Source: Hyphomicrobiales bacterium
GTDB taxonomy: Bacteria; Pseudomonadota; Alphaproteobacteria; Rhizobiales; Rhizobiaceae
DNA length: 64,000 nt
Direction: 5' to 3'
Assembly (NCBI GenBank): GCA_900473795.1
Contig: UCMT01000058.1
Coordinates: 170,709-234,708, forward strand
The notes beneath the pieces are model-generated. The model was not told where the DNA came from. It made no database searches and saw nothing but the letters and a program-made list of their open reading frames with translations. Of this stretch, positions 18,293-26,768 are shown piece after piece (within the stretch, counting starts at the first letter, position 1; every line of letters starts with the position of its first letter). The translations under genes and the position numbers were made by a program.

Positions 18293-19138
18293 TCAGCCGA
18301 ATACTACGCCACTCAGCGGGACATGATCACTTCCATCATCCGAAAACGAGATCGGATCGGTGCTCGACTGCCGCCTATCGGAATTCATCAACTCCTTAAA
18401 ATGCGAGGCCATAAACCGTTTCCGGTGTCCCTTGAAATGCAGGATGAGGCGCTCTCGCAACGCGGGATCGGCGAAAGCCACGGGATCGTCAGCAGGTGAA
18501 TAGTTGTAGGTATCCGAATGTAAAATTCTGATGGTGGCTCCTTCATACGGCGAAAGAAGAACGTTGTCGCTCCAGACCTTGCGCATCGGAAGAAGCTTGT
18601 TTAGCGCCAACTGATCACCGTTCCATTGCTGTTCCGCAAGATAATCTTCGCGGAAGACCTGAAGAAAATGACTAAAAAACGAAGCAGCGTAATTTTGTCC
18701 TCTGTTGCGCGCGGCAAGAAAACCGCCGTTAACTTTGAGGGTAGCAGCCCGCCAAGTCACTGCCACATCAAACGGCTCGGTCTCCAGATGTGAAAGGTTC
18801 GCCTGAACGAGAATGTCGGCGTCGAGAAGCAGCAGCGTTTCATCAGGCTTCAGGCAATTAACCTGCCGTGCTTGACCGACTGCTCGATCTAGCATCAGCG
18901 ACTGTTGCTCGACATCTATGTCAATGCGATCGAATGGCAACTCGATACCCGAGAGGTCTGTGGTGGGAGACGTCAGAATTGAGTAACGAGAATGAGGGTT
19001 GAAGTAATCGGCTGATCTAAAGAGCATGTTGATCATCTCGATCGACTGCCCGTGTGTTGTCCGTGCATGAGGATGCACGCAGAGGCCGCCGTTTTCAGAA
19101 GATACTGAGGCGTAAAATGTCGAAAATATCAATGTCAC
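18293..19138 (-). CDS. Putative glycosyltransferase (GT-A, capsular/surface type)
   Basis: 281 residues with a GTG start. It shows a nucleotide-diphospho-sugar transferase pattern: LLLLDADILVQ (a DxD motif near residue 107), VAVTWRAATLKVNGGFLAARN, and QWNGDQLALNKLLP, a sequence typical of GTs that read a sugar polymer end. The C-terminus is hydrophilic. It sits in a minus-strand cluster with a 2OG-oxygenase-like protein, a sulfotransferase and a pyruvyl transferase, and I infer it makes part of the same glycan. A decayed copy of its 3' end lies at 22261-22335. Confidence 0.65.
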   Translation of the reverse strand: MTLIFSTFYASVSSENGGLCVHPHARTTHGQSIEMINMLFRSADYFNPHSRYSILTSPTTDLSGIELPFDRIDIDVEQQSLMLDRAVGQARQVNCLKPDETLLLLDADILVQANLSHLETEPFDVAVTWRAATLKVNGGFLAARNRGQNYAASFFSHFLQVFREDYLAEQQWNGDQLALNKLLPMRKVWSDNVLLSPYEGATIRILHSDTYNYSPADDPVAFADPALRERLILHFKGHRKRFMASHFKELMNSDRRQSSTDPISFSDDGSDHVPLSGVVFG

Positions 19139-19252
19139 GTCAGTCCTTGGTCACTGAATGAATGCGCTGTCGCCGCCAGCAATCTATGCGCTGTTGCGAC
19201 GCGACGGTCGCCTCAACAACGTGGCAGTCCGCTTCATCGTCTGTGAGCCCCG

Positions 19253-20173
19253 TTATATGTCTGGGCGCATCACGCGGCCATCTGGAGCATTTACGAGACA
19301 TGCGGCCTTTTCTTCCTGAAGCCGGTGTTCGCTCTTGCTAAACTCGATCAATGGATGAGCTTTAAGCTTTGCCTCGATTGCATCCAGGAGGCCGGAGAAC
19401 GGCGGAACATCGCCAACTTCCTTCCGCATGGTCCGCCAGTTCTGAAGCTCGTCCTTGTTTATATAGAACATCACCAAGACATCGCGGTCTATAGTTGAGG
19501 AAAATCCGTGGTATGTTGAAAAATGCGGAACGAAGACACATGCCGAATTTGCTTTGAACCGCGCTTTATAATGCGGAAGCAATTTTTTATCGTACAAAAT
19601 CGTACCATTTCTCAGTTCGTCTTCTGGATCGACATCTTTCTCTGGAATGTAAAAGACAAAAGACAAAAACTTCGGTGGGATGTCCACGTGGATGTTCTGA
19701 AAACGCCCAGCCTTCGTAAAGAAAAACTCAAATTCCTTATGAATCTCTAGCGCGTTGACGAGTGCTGGCGAAGGGTCAACATAGAACTTGGCAAGGAGAG
19801 CTTGCTTCACCTCCGGATCGCTGAACAGTGCGCGAATGACAAGCGGGATTTCATCCTTGTTAAACTCAAGATTGAAGCGCGAGTTTTTAAAGGCAGGATT
19901 GTCCTGCAGACGATCCTGCACGTCTTCGCCATACTTCTTCTCAAGCATGTATTTTCGTATGCAATCGTAAAGCTCGTGAGGAAAGACATCCTCCAAATAA
20001 GTGTGAAAGAACGGATCCTCACCTACCGCAGCAGAGTTAATTGAATGCAGCAAATGATCCTTGTAGGATTTTACCGCTGCCGCCTCCGAATTCTGGTGGG
20101 CAGTCCCCACTTCCGGGTCACTCATGCCTGGTGTTGGTCCATTGTTCATCAGCGGAATCTCCCATTCATCCAT
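19253..20173 (-). CDS. Putative 2-oxoglutarate/Fe(II)-dependent dioxygenase
   Basis: 306 residues. A candidate facial triad is HVD (in FQNIHVDIPPKFLSFVFYIPE) with a distal His in VPHFSTYHGFSS, the spacing expected for prolyl-4-hydroxylase-like double-stranded beta-helix proteins. It also has a helical N-terminal part with FFHTYLEDVFPHELYDCIRKYM. Such proteins appear in surface-polysaccharide and sulfotransferase loci. The start at 20173 lies 18 bp after the sulfotransferase stop, indicating one operon. Substrate unknown. Confidence 0.6.
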   Translation of the reverse strand: MDEWEIPLMNNGPTPGMSDPEVGTAHQNSEAAAVKSYKDHLLHSINSAAVGEDPFFHTYLEDVFPHELYDCIRKYMLEKKYGEDVQDRLQDNPAFKNSRFNLEFNKDEIPLVIRALFSDPEVKQALLAKFYVDPSPALVNALEIHKEFEFFFTKAGRFQNIHVDIPPKFLSFVFYIPEKDVDPEDELRNGTILYDKKLLPHYKARFKANSACVFVPHFSTYHGFSSTIDRDVLVMFYINKDELQNWRTMRKEVGDVPPFSGLLDAIEAKLKAHPLIEFSKSEHRLQEEKAACLVNAPDGRVMRPDI

Positions 20174-20191
20174 CGTCCTGCCATGTTGCTC

Positions 20192-20992
20192 TCAGACCTC
20201 ATAGCCAAACTGCTCAAGTTGATCACGCATCAAGTGCGTCAAATATGCGGCTTCCTCGGAGGATGCAGTCTTTCGCCAGTGCCCGATGCGTGTCGTATCG
20301 ATTGACTGCAGTGCCCGTCCTTTCCATTCCCTTGAGCGCTCCAAAACAACGCCCGAGGCGATATCGTTGTTCAGTTGATTGGGCTCGAATGGAAGATCTA
20401 ATACATGCATGATCTTGGTTAGCGTTTCCTCCGGCTTTGTCGCCAATGTTTCGTAGGAAACCAGTTTGACACGATCCGGATAGGTATCGAGAAAATGGCG
20501 GCACGTTTTTGCCGCATGGATCCAGAATTCAGCTGCTGCCGCGAGATCACGTGTCCAAAACGGCATAGAGATCAGAGAAAGTGCGGCGTCGCGGCCATCT
20601 CGCATCAAGAACATGATCTTCGCATCGGGAAAGTCTTCGAGAATAGCCTGAAGCGAGCGGAAGTGGCCGGGCGTCTTCTCGCCGCAGTAACGTTTGTCTC
20701 GAGCGGCAGCGTAAAGCGAGAGGATCGCGCCAAGGATTCCGCCTGGCGACAGATCCTCACCGGATTTATCGATGATTTTTTCGGCGTCCAGACCAATTTC
20801 TGGAAGTCGATGCCAATTCGAAAGGATCTCTATCGCCCGCGAACGATCGGCACCTTTGAAGTGAGCGGCCAAATCACGATAGAAGGCGGTCTCTGGCGGT
20901 ATTGCCAGTTTGCTGTGCCTGTCCAGCAGAACGCTCAGCAAGGTAGTGCCGGATCGGGAGCAGCCGACGACGAAGCATTTGACATTGCTCAT
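20192..20992 (-). CDS. Sulfotransferase
   Basis: 266 residues from the ATG at 20990-20992; a TTG 14 codons upstream is the alternative. It has the PAPS 5'-phosphosulfate loop VVGCSRSGTTLLS at about 6-18 and the 3'-phosphate motif IMFLMRDGRDAALS at about 125-138. EKTPGH is the usual P-x-H segment for the acceptor side. It should transfer sulfate from PAPS to a carbohydrate or lipid-linked acceptor in the cytoplasm. The gene is between the pyruvyl transferase and the oxygenase-like gene, with an APS kinase gene in the same cluster. Confidence 0.85.
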   Translation of the reverse strand: MSNVKCFVVGCSRSGTTLLSVLLDRHSKLAIPPETAFYRDLAAHFKGADRSRAIEILSNWHRLPEIGLDAEKIIDKSGEDLSPGGILGAILSLYAAARDKRYCGEKTPGHFRSLQAILEDFPDAKIMFLMRDGRDAALSLISMPFWTRDLAAAAEFWIHAAKTCRHFLDTYPDRVKLVSYETLATKPEETLTKIMHVLDLPFEPNQLNNDIASGVVLERSREWKGRALQSIDTTRIGHWRKTASSEEAAYLTHLMRDQLEQFGYEV

Positions 20993-21077
20993 CGGTTCGT
21001 ATGTCTCGTCCGATGTCTGTAAAATGAATGACAAGCGACACTGATTGCTCGAAAGTGCATTTGATTGACACCAATCA

Positions 21078-22178
21078 TCAAGGGAGCTTCACATCGGCTC
21101 TAAGCGGTTCGTTTATTGCGCCGCTTGCCTGCGTGATCAGCCCGGATGTTCTCTTCTTCACAGAGCGAACAAAGAGATCCATCGCCTCGTAGGCAACAAG
21201 CGCACGACGTCTAATGATCTCAAAATCCATAGTGATAACGTCGTCCAGTTGCTCGGGCTTGAAGATCGGGAAGCCAAACGCGAGAGCCAACCCCTTTGTG
21301 CGATCATCGAACGCAGTGACGAAACTCTTTCGGTTTTGGCTCAGCATAAGCAAATGCGCATGGACCCGGCTGCCGAAATGCATGTCGACTGACCTATAGA
21401 AGCCAATAGCGTCGTCTGCGTTGGTGGGAACGTAAAGCAGAAAACCGAGCGCAGCCGCATCATTTCGGATGTCTTGTCGTAACTTGTCCTGATACCGACG
21501 CTTATCCGGATCCGCTAACAGTGCGAAATCCTGATGCAGGACGAGCGTGCGTTTCGCATTCGGGTATTTGCGGTGAATGGCCTGCAGGATTGATCGCTCG
21601 CGATCAAACCAGCCCTCCCCGCGCTCGGTAATGGTGACCGCAATATGGTCGGCACCTGTGTGAAAGCGGCGCTCTGTGAGCAGCGGCTCATCGAACATGA
21701 CTGGGCACCCAGTCATGAGAAAACGTCCTTTCAACGCCGGTAGCGCGGCTTCCAGATAGGCGACAGTCAACGGACAGCGCCAGGATGAGTAGTCGACAAA
21801 CTCGTGGATGGCCCGGAGGATATCAGACGTCGCAACGCTCATGGATTTTGCCGCGTGTGCCTCGCCGTGCAAGCCGATCCCAACCGGCAGTATCCGATAC
21901 TTGTGGGAGCGGATCGTCTCTGAGTTTAAGCCGGGCCAGACAGTGTAGTTGTCGTTGAGTTGGTTTGCACCGGCTAACAGGATGAGATCGCTTTCCCGGA
22001 AAACCCCCTCGTCTATCGTCGAGGGAGCAATACGGGGGGAAAATATCCGGTCGGGCGCAGCCTGACCAAAAAATCTTTCGATGGCTCGCAGGATGAAGCC
22101 ATCACCGATGTTAGGCACCTTCTGCGACGCCAAAGCTGGTGGAATCGGATAGGGCGTCAGGACGCTATGTTTACTCAT
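21078..22178 (-). CDS. Polysaccharide pyruvyl transferase family protein
   Basis: 366 residues from the ATG at 22176-22178. The N-terminal NIGDGFILRAIERFFG and the central Rossmann-like parts (RILPVGIGLHGEAHA, GRFLMTGCPVMFDEP, GSRVHAHLLMLSQNRKSFV) are typical of the CsaB/WcaK-type family, which adds ketal pyruvate to sugars from phosphoenolpyruvate. Pyruvylation and sulfation both add negative charge to exopolysaccharide or S-layer-anchoring glycans. It is probably the first gene of the minus-strand cluster. Some members of this family are glycosyltransferases rather than pyruvyl transferases. Confidence 0.8.
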   Translation of the reverse strand: MSKHSVLTPYPIPPALASQKVPNIGDGFILRAIERFFGQAAPDRIFSPRIAPSTIDEGVFRESDLILLAGANQLNDNYTVWPGLNSETIRSHKYRILPVGIGLHGEAHAAKSMSVATSDILRAIHEFVDYSSWRCPLTVAYLEAALPALKGRFLMTGCPVMFDEPLLTERRFHTGADHIAVTITERGEGWFDRERSILQAIHRKYPNAKRTLVLHQDFALLADPDKRRYQDKLRQDIRNDAAALGFLLYVPTNADDAIGFYRSVDMHFGSRVHAHLLMLSQNRKSFVTAFDDRTKGLALAFGFPIFKPEQLDDVITMDFEIIRRRALVAYEAMDLFVRSVKKRTSGLITQASGAINEPLRADVKLP

Positions 22179-22260
22179 CAATTGAATTTCGCTTTGCGGC
22201 AGCGGCGCTTCTACTACATCGCATCATGAATTTCCCCACGTCAGTTTGCCGTCGTCGCGC

Positions 22261-22335
22261 GACTTCCATCATCGAAAGTGAAATCGTACCGGTGCTCGAC
22301 TATCGGACTTCATCAACTCATCAAAATGCGAAGCC
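22261..22335 (-). pseudogene. Decayed 3' end of a glycosyltransferase (copy of 18293-19138 tail)
   Basis: The DNA aligns with 18330-18410 over about 75 bp with two small deletions. On the minus strand it reads ASHFDELMKSDSRAPVRF, against ASHFKELMNSDRRQSSTDP in the intact gene. No upstream homology is visible. It lies immediately upstream of the pyruvyl transferase start. Confidence 0.7.
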
Positions 22336-22439
22336 TAGAGTCTCGATGAAAGCGTGATGTTTGCTGTTGCCTTGAGACGCCGCCCGGTCTCGGAATCTCG
22401 CGGAAAGGCATTCGTTTCGAACGTATATCGATGCGATTC

Positions 22440-22640
22440 CCCATTCAAGCCTCGTCACTCCCTTTCTTGCAGGAGCGAGCGGGACGGCTTGGTCGGTCAT
22501 TGGGCTGAAGGGTACGGGTGAAGCCTGCGGCCTAGACTACGCCGAACCTGAAAGAGCCGGCAAGCCGCAGAAGATCGTCCCAGTCGTCAGTGATCAGCTT
22601 CATGTTGATTCTGTTCGAAGCGATATGTTGAATGCCCATA
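22440..22640 (-). pseudogene. Tn3-family transposase (TnpA) remnant
   Basis: On the minus strand the frame reads GIQHIASNRINMKLITDDWDDLLRLAGS..GV, a stop, then AGFTRTLQPNDRPSRPAR. This is the conserved C-terminal TnpA stretch of Tn3-type transposases, in which xINxxLIxxxWDDLLRLAGSL is followed by xASxxIRTLQxxDRP and ARA. It contains an in-frame stop (TAG) and then loses frame, so it is dead. No terminal inverted repeats were found by eye. Confidence 0.75.
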
Positions 22641-22722
22641 GTGCCGCCTTTCGCGCCTGGAAACCGTCGCGATCTCCGTTCGCGACACCGCATTTTCCAT
22701 TCGAGAAATCTGTTGGCCGGGC

Positions 22723-22750
22723 TTGCCGTTCGGAAAAACACGCATATACT
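22723..22750 (+). promoter_or_regulatory. Candidate sigma-70 promoter of dmmDABC
   Basis: TTGCCG at 22723-22728 and TATACT at 22745-22750 are separated by 16 bp, about 45 bp upstream of the dmmD start codon. A GAGGGA Shine-Dalgarno lies at 22783-22788. Confidence 0.5.
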
Positions 22751-22794
22751 CAGGAATAATTATTTCCACAGAGTGAAATATCGAGGGAACAATC

Positions 22795-23928
22795 ATGGCA
22801 TTGAGCTGGCGTTTTTCCGCCCTGGCAGACCGGCATCGGGCGCTCGGATCGAAGCTGGAGGACTGGAGCGGCATGGGAACCGCCTGGACCTATGACAAGG
22901 ACATCTACCAGGAACACATCGCCGTTCGCACCAAGGCCGGCATCATGGATGTGTCGGGCCTGAAGAAGGTTCATCTCGTCGGCCCGCACGCGATCGCCGT
23001 GCTCGAATACATCACCACCCGCGACATGACCAAGATCTATCCCGGCAAGTCGGTCTATGCCTGCATGCTCAACGATCGCGGCCACTTCACCGACGACTGC
23101 ATCGTCTACCGCACCGGCCCGAACGCCTGGATGCTGGTGCACGGTTCGGGCTCCGGCTTCGAGGAAATCGTCAAGCAGGCGCAGGGGCGCAACTGCGCCG
23201 TTCTGTTCGACGACGACCTGCACGACCTGTCGCTGCAGGGGCCGCTTGCGATCGATTATCTCGACAAATACGTGCCGGGCATCCGCGACCTCAAATATTT
23301 CCATCACATGCAGACGACGCTGTTCGGCGCCCCGGTGATGATCTCCCGCACCGGCTATACCGGCGAGCGCGGCTACGAAATCTTCGTGCGCGGCCAGGAT
23401 GCCGGCATGGTCTGGGACCGCATCGTCGATGAAGGCAAGGCGATGGGCATCATCCCCGTCTGCTTCAGCGTTCTCGACATGCTGCGCGTCGAAAGCTACC
23501 TGCTCTTCTACCCCTATGACAATTCACAGATGTATCCTTTCGCCAATGAGCAGCCCGGCGACAGCCTGTGGGAACTGGGCCTCGATTTCACGGTCAGCCC
23601 CGGCAAGACCGGCTTCCGCGGTGCGGAAGAGCACGCCCGCCTCAAGGGCAAGGAGCGCTTCAAGATCTTCGGCTTGCTGGTCGATGCCGATGGCCCGACC
23701 GATCTCGGCGACGAGGTCTGGGCCGGCGACAAAAAGGTCGGCGTCATCACCTGCCCGTCCTATTCCAAGCTCACCAACCGCTCGATGGCGATCGTGCGGG
23801 TCGACGTGCCTTATGCAGTGCAAGGCACCAAGCTCGAGGTAAGGGGCAAGAACGTCAGCGCACCGGCAATCGCTCATACGATCACCTTCGACGATCCGGA
23901 AAAGAAGAAGCGGACGGCGCAGGGCTGA
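22795..23928 (+). CDS. dmmD: GcvT-like tetrahydrofolate-binding subunit of dimethylamine monooxygenase
   Basis: 377 residues of the aminomethyltransferase (GcvT) fold, folate-binding domain first and the GcvT C-terminal domain from about 280. Signatures are MDVSGLKKVHLVGPHA, LHDLSLQGP and ISRTGYTGERGYEIFV. In the published dmmDABC / heme-dependent oxidative N-demethylase (HODM) system this subunit binds tetrahydrofolate and captures the formaldehyde released by demethylation. It is the first of four tightly spaced genes, 10 bp from dmmA. A stand-alone DMSP-demethylase-like role is the alternative, but the neighbours argue for DmmD. Confidence 0.85.
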   Translation: MALSWRFSALADRHRALGSKLEDWSGMGTAWTYDKDIYQEHIAVRTKAGIMDVSGLKKVHLVGPHAIAVLEYITTRDMTKIYPGKSVYACMLNDRGHFTDDCIVYRTGPNAWMLVHGSGSGFEEIVKQAQGRNCAVLFDDDLHDLSLQGPLAIDYLDKYVPGIRDLKYFHHMQTTLFGAPVMISRTGYTGERGYEIFVRGQDAGMVWDRIVDEGKAMGIIPVCFSVLDMLRVESYLLFYPYDNSQMYPFANEQPGDSLWELGLDFTVSPGKTGFRGAEEHARLKGKERFKIFGLLVDADGPTDLGDEVWAGDKKVGVITCPSYSKLTNRSMAIVRVDVPYAVQGTKLEVRGKNVSAPAIAHTITFDDPEKKKRTAQG

Positions 23929-23938
23929 GGAGATCGGC

Positions 23939-24544
23939 ATGCTCGTTGCAGGGATCAAAAGCAGACCGGAATACAAGGGGCTCGACGTCGATCCCAACGC
24001 CAAACGACACCTCTTCGTCCTCGAGGGCGAAGGGGCGGCGGCCCTGATCGATCAGGTCGGGGCCAAGGGCCGCGACTTCCTAGCGAAATCGGAAATCCTC
24101 TATCTGGCCGCGGCCGCCGCACCCAAAGCCTATGATGTAGCACTTTCGGCGCTTTCGCCGGATATCTTCTGGCAGGCGCCGACACTCCAACCGCTTCTGT
24201 TTCGCCTGCGCGCCTGTCTCGATCTCGCCCGGATGGGAACCCGGCTCTACATCGCCGGCACAGAGGGCTACATCGGCCAGATCATGCAGGTGGCGATGGA
24301 ATACGGCATCGACTACCATTCGATCCACACCGAGCATCGCGGCTCGGCAGCCAGGCGCGTCCAGTGCGTGCACTGCAAGGGTATCACCGACAATGTGACG
24401 ACAAGCCCCTTCGCCTGCACCCATTGCGGCCTGCCGCTCCTGGTGCGGGACCACTACTCCCGACGCCTCGGCGCCTTTCAGGGCGTCAATATCGATGCCG
24501 AAGAACCGGGTACCGCCCCAGCGCCTGAGGAGATGTTCCCGTGA
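23939..24544 (+). CDS. dmmA: DmmA-family small subunit of dimethylamine monooxygenase (HODM beta-like)
   Basis: 201 residues. The C-terminal third has a zinc ribbon, CVHCKGI and FACTHCGLP. The N-terminal two thirds carry Rossmann-like strands (RLYIAGTEGYIGQIMQVAMEYGI). The position between the GcvT subunit and the reductase, and the zinc ribbon, match the small subunit of the four-component N-demethylase. A GAGGAG Shine-Dalgarno precedes its ATG, and its TGA overlaps the GTG start of dmmB (GTGA at 24541-24544). Confidence 0.8.
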   Translation: MLVAGIKSRPEYKGLDVDPNAKRHLFVLEGEGAAALIDQVGAKGRDFLAKSEILYLAAAAAPKAYDVALSALSPDIFWQAPTLQPLLFRLRACLDLARMGTRLYIAGTEGYIGQIMQVAMEYGIDYHSIHTEHRGSAARRVQCVHCKGITDNVTTSPFACTHCGLPLLVRDHYSRRLGAFQGVNIDAEEPGTAPAPEEMFP

Positions 24545-25506
24545 GCTTGAATACGGATATGCCCGTCAGGGTCGCAGCGGTAACGCAAGTGACCGACCTC
24601 GTAAAACGCTTCCGCTTCGAGCGGATGGACGGCCATCCCATGCCGTTCTTCTCCGGCGGCGCCCATGTCGTCGTCTCGATGCACGACAACGGCATCCTGC
24701 GCCGCAACCCCTATTCGCTGATGTCCAATCCCGACGACAACAGCGGCTACGAAATCAGCGTGCTGAGGGTCCCCAATTCACGCGGCGGCTCGATTTTCAT
24801 GCATGAACAGGTCCGGCCCGGCGACCAACTGACCGTCAGCCAGCCGGTCAATCTCTTCGCCCCGGATCATCGCGGCCGCAAGCACATCCTGTTTGCCGGC
24901 GGCATCGGCATCACGCCGTTCATCGCCATGATGGAGCAGTTCAGCCGCGACAACATCGCGTTTGAACTGCATTACGCCATCCGATCGCGCTCGCACGGCG
25001 CCTATTGGCAACAACTGCTCGACCGCTACGGCCCGAGCCGGATCAAGATCTACGTCGACGAGGAAAAGACCTTCATTCCCGTCGCCGAGATCGCCGAGAA
25101 CCAGCCGCTCGGCACGCATCTCTATGTCTGCGGCCCGGCCGGCATGATCGACGGCGTCCTGCTGACAGCGTTGAGAGCCGGTTGGCCGAAGGAAAACCTC
25201 CATTCGGAGCGCTTCCTCGCGCCGCCCGCCGGCTTGCCTTTCCAGGTCTTCCTCGAGGCGTCCAACATTCACATGACGGTCGGCGAGCATCAAAGCATTC
25301 TCGAGGCCGCCGAAGCGCATGGCTGCGACGCCCCCTACATGTGCCGCGGCGGTGCCTGCGGCCAATGCGAGACCGAGGTGCTCTCGTGCGACGGCACGCT
25401 GCAACACAACGACATCTACCTGTCGGACGAGGAAAGGGCGTCCGGCAAGAAAATCATGATCTGCGTATCGCGTTTCAAAGGCCAGCAACTCGTTCTTCAA
25501 CTCTAG
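24541..25506 (+). CDS. dmmB: Ferredoxin reductase subunit (VanB/PDR type) of dimethylamine monooxygenase
   Basis: 321 residues with a GTG start overlapping the dmmA stop. Domains in order are a flavin-binding barrel (NPYSLMSNPDD), an NAD(P)H domain (LFAGGIGITPFIAMM, YVCGPAGMIDG) and a C-terminal plant-type [2Fe-2S] ferredoxin (CRGGACGQCETE plus a downstream Cys in IMICVSR). It passes electrons from NAD(P)H through flavin and the iron-sulfur cluster to the heme subunit DmmC. Confidence 0.9.
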   Translation: MSLNTDMPVRVAAVTQVTDLVKRFRFERMDGHPMPFFSGGAHVVVSMHDNGILRRNPYSLMSNPDDNSGYEISVLRVPNSRGGSIFMHEQVRPGDQLTVSQPVNLFAPDHRGRKHILFAGGIGITPFIAMMEQFSRDNIAFELHYAIRSRSHGAYWQQLLDRYGPSRIKIYVDEEKTFIPVAEIAENQPLGTHLYVCGPAGMIDGVLLTALRAGWPKENLHSERFLAPPAGLPFQVFLEASNIHMTVGEHQSILEAAEAHGCDAPYMCRGGACGQCETEVLSCDGTLQHNDIYLSDEERASGKKIMICVSRFKGQQLVLQL

Positions 25507-25524
25507 CACCGGAGAGCCGGAAAG

Positions 25525-26565
25525 ATGACCATCACGTTCAGGAACGAGACGTTCCGCGACGACTTCACCTTCCGCAACAGCCTCTACAACATCAGGCGCT
25601 TTCCCTTCCCCTTCGATCGCGACGAGTACATGTACTCGGTCAACATGGAACCGCATGTCCGGGGCAAAAAGGACAGCGTCTTCGAAAACCTCATCGACGT
25701 CGACGAACACTATGTCGCCGAGATGCACGACCGGGCGCTGGTGCTGAAGGAAGATCCTTTGCGCTGCCAGGCGCTGCCGCATATGATGGCGGCGCAATGG
25801 GATACGCTGGAACTCCTGATGGAGCATCAGGCGCAGGACTATCCCGAGCATTTCACGCTCACAAAGAACGGCGACCGCTGGCGCTGGATCAACCGGACGA
25901 TGGGGATCGACGACACCTTCACCTTCGGCGATCCCTCCACCCTGCCCTATCCGCCGATGGAATACATCACGCGCCAGGCCCAGGGCGATTTCTGCATCGT
26001 CGACCAGCGCGACAATAATCTCTGGATGGATGCCGGCATGGTCACCACCCAGGCCGACTGGTCGCTCGATTTCGATATCGGCATGAATTTCATGGAATGG
26101 CACGGTCCTGTGCCTCTCGCCCACCAGATCGGCGTCTTCGAGCGGGCGCTGAAATTCCTGCTCAACCTGCAGCAGGGCAAGCCGACACGCCGCCTCAACT
26201 GGACGATGACGGTCAATCCGCGCCTCGACACCAGCCCGGAAAACTACCACAAATGGGGTCCGGATCGCACGACGGTGACGCCCGAAAACGTCGGTGAGAA
26301 GATGCATCTGCGCGTCGAACTGCAGAGCCTCTGGCGCCTGCCGCGCTCCAACGCCATCCTCTTCGTCATCCGTTGCTATCTCATCAGCTTCGACGAACTG
26401 GTGACCGTGCCGAAATGGGGTCGCCGCCTGCCGCGGGTATTGAAAAGCCTGCCGCCGGAGATCGTCGACTACAAGGGGCTGACGCGCAACCGGCCGATCA
26501 TGCTGGACTGGCTGGCGAAATATGACGACGGCTCGCCGACCAGCCCCGGCATTTTTCCAGATTGA
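25525..26565 (+). CDS. dmmC: Heme-dependent oxidative N-demethylase catalytic subunit (DUF3445)
   Basis: 346 residues of the DUF3445 / HODM alpha type, the PAS-fold heme subunit that oxidatively demethylates dimethylamine to methylamine and formaldehyde. Segments consistent with the family are FPFPFDRDEYMY near the N-terminus, DFDIGMNFMEWHGPVPL in the centre and MHLRVELQSLWRLPRSNAILF towards the end. I cannot assign the heme ligand with certainty by eye. It closes the dmmDABC unit, 18 bp after dmmB. Repeats and then the tmm gene follow. Confidence 0.82.
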   Translation: MTITFRNETFRDDFTFRNSLYNIRRFPFPFDRDEYMYSVNMEPHVRGKKDSVFENLIDVDEHYVAEMHDRALVLKEDPLRCQALPHMMAAQWDTLELLMEHQAQDYPEHFTLTKNGDRWRWINRTMGIDDTFTFGDPSTLPYPPMEYITRQAQGDFCIVDQRDNNLWMDAGMVTTQADWSLDFDIGMNFMEWHGPVPLAHQIGVFERALKFLLNLQQGKPTRRLNWTMTVNPRLDTSPENYHKWGPDRTTVTPENVGEKMHLRVELQSLWRLPRSNAILFVIRCYLISFDELVTVPKWGRRLPRVLKSLPPEIVDYKGLTRNRPIMLDWLAKYDDGSPTSPGIFPD

Positions 26566-26575
26566 AGTGCGTAAG

Positions 26576-26719
26576 CCCCTCCCCAACCCTGGGGGAGGGA
26601 GCGGCCTCTTCCCCCAGCATCCTCAGAATTCTTTCAGGAAATAGCGTCGCCGGAATTTGATGGCAGGAGGGTCCAACGGGTTAAGCCCTCCCCCTTGTGG
26701 GGAGGGTTGGGAGGGGTCT
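26576..26719. repeat. Inverted-repeat element between dmmC and tmm
   Basis: CCCCTCCCCAACCCT at 26577-26590 pairs with AGGGTTGGGAGGGG at about 26703-26716, and CCCTCCCCCTTGTGGGGAGGG forms an inner hairpin. This is the look of a rhizobial intergenic repeat. It may attenuate or stabilise the dmm transcript. Confidence 0.55.
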
Positions 26720-26768
26720 TCTCCACCAACATTGCAAATTCAAAAAATTGAAGAGGGAACTGAAAAAC

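Noticed and set aside
24778..26586. A 602-codon minus-strand open frame over dmmB and dmmC
   Set aside because: Antisense shadow in high-GC DNA; the plus-strand genes carry the ferredoxin and DUF3445 motifs and tight operon spacing.
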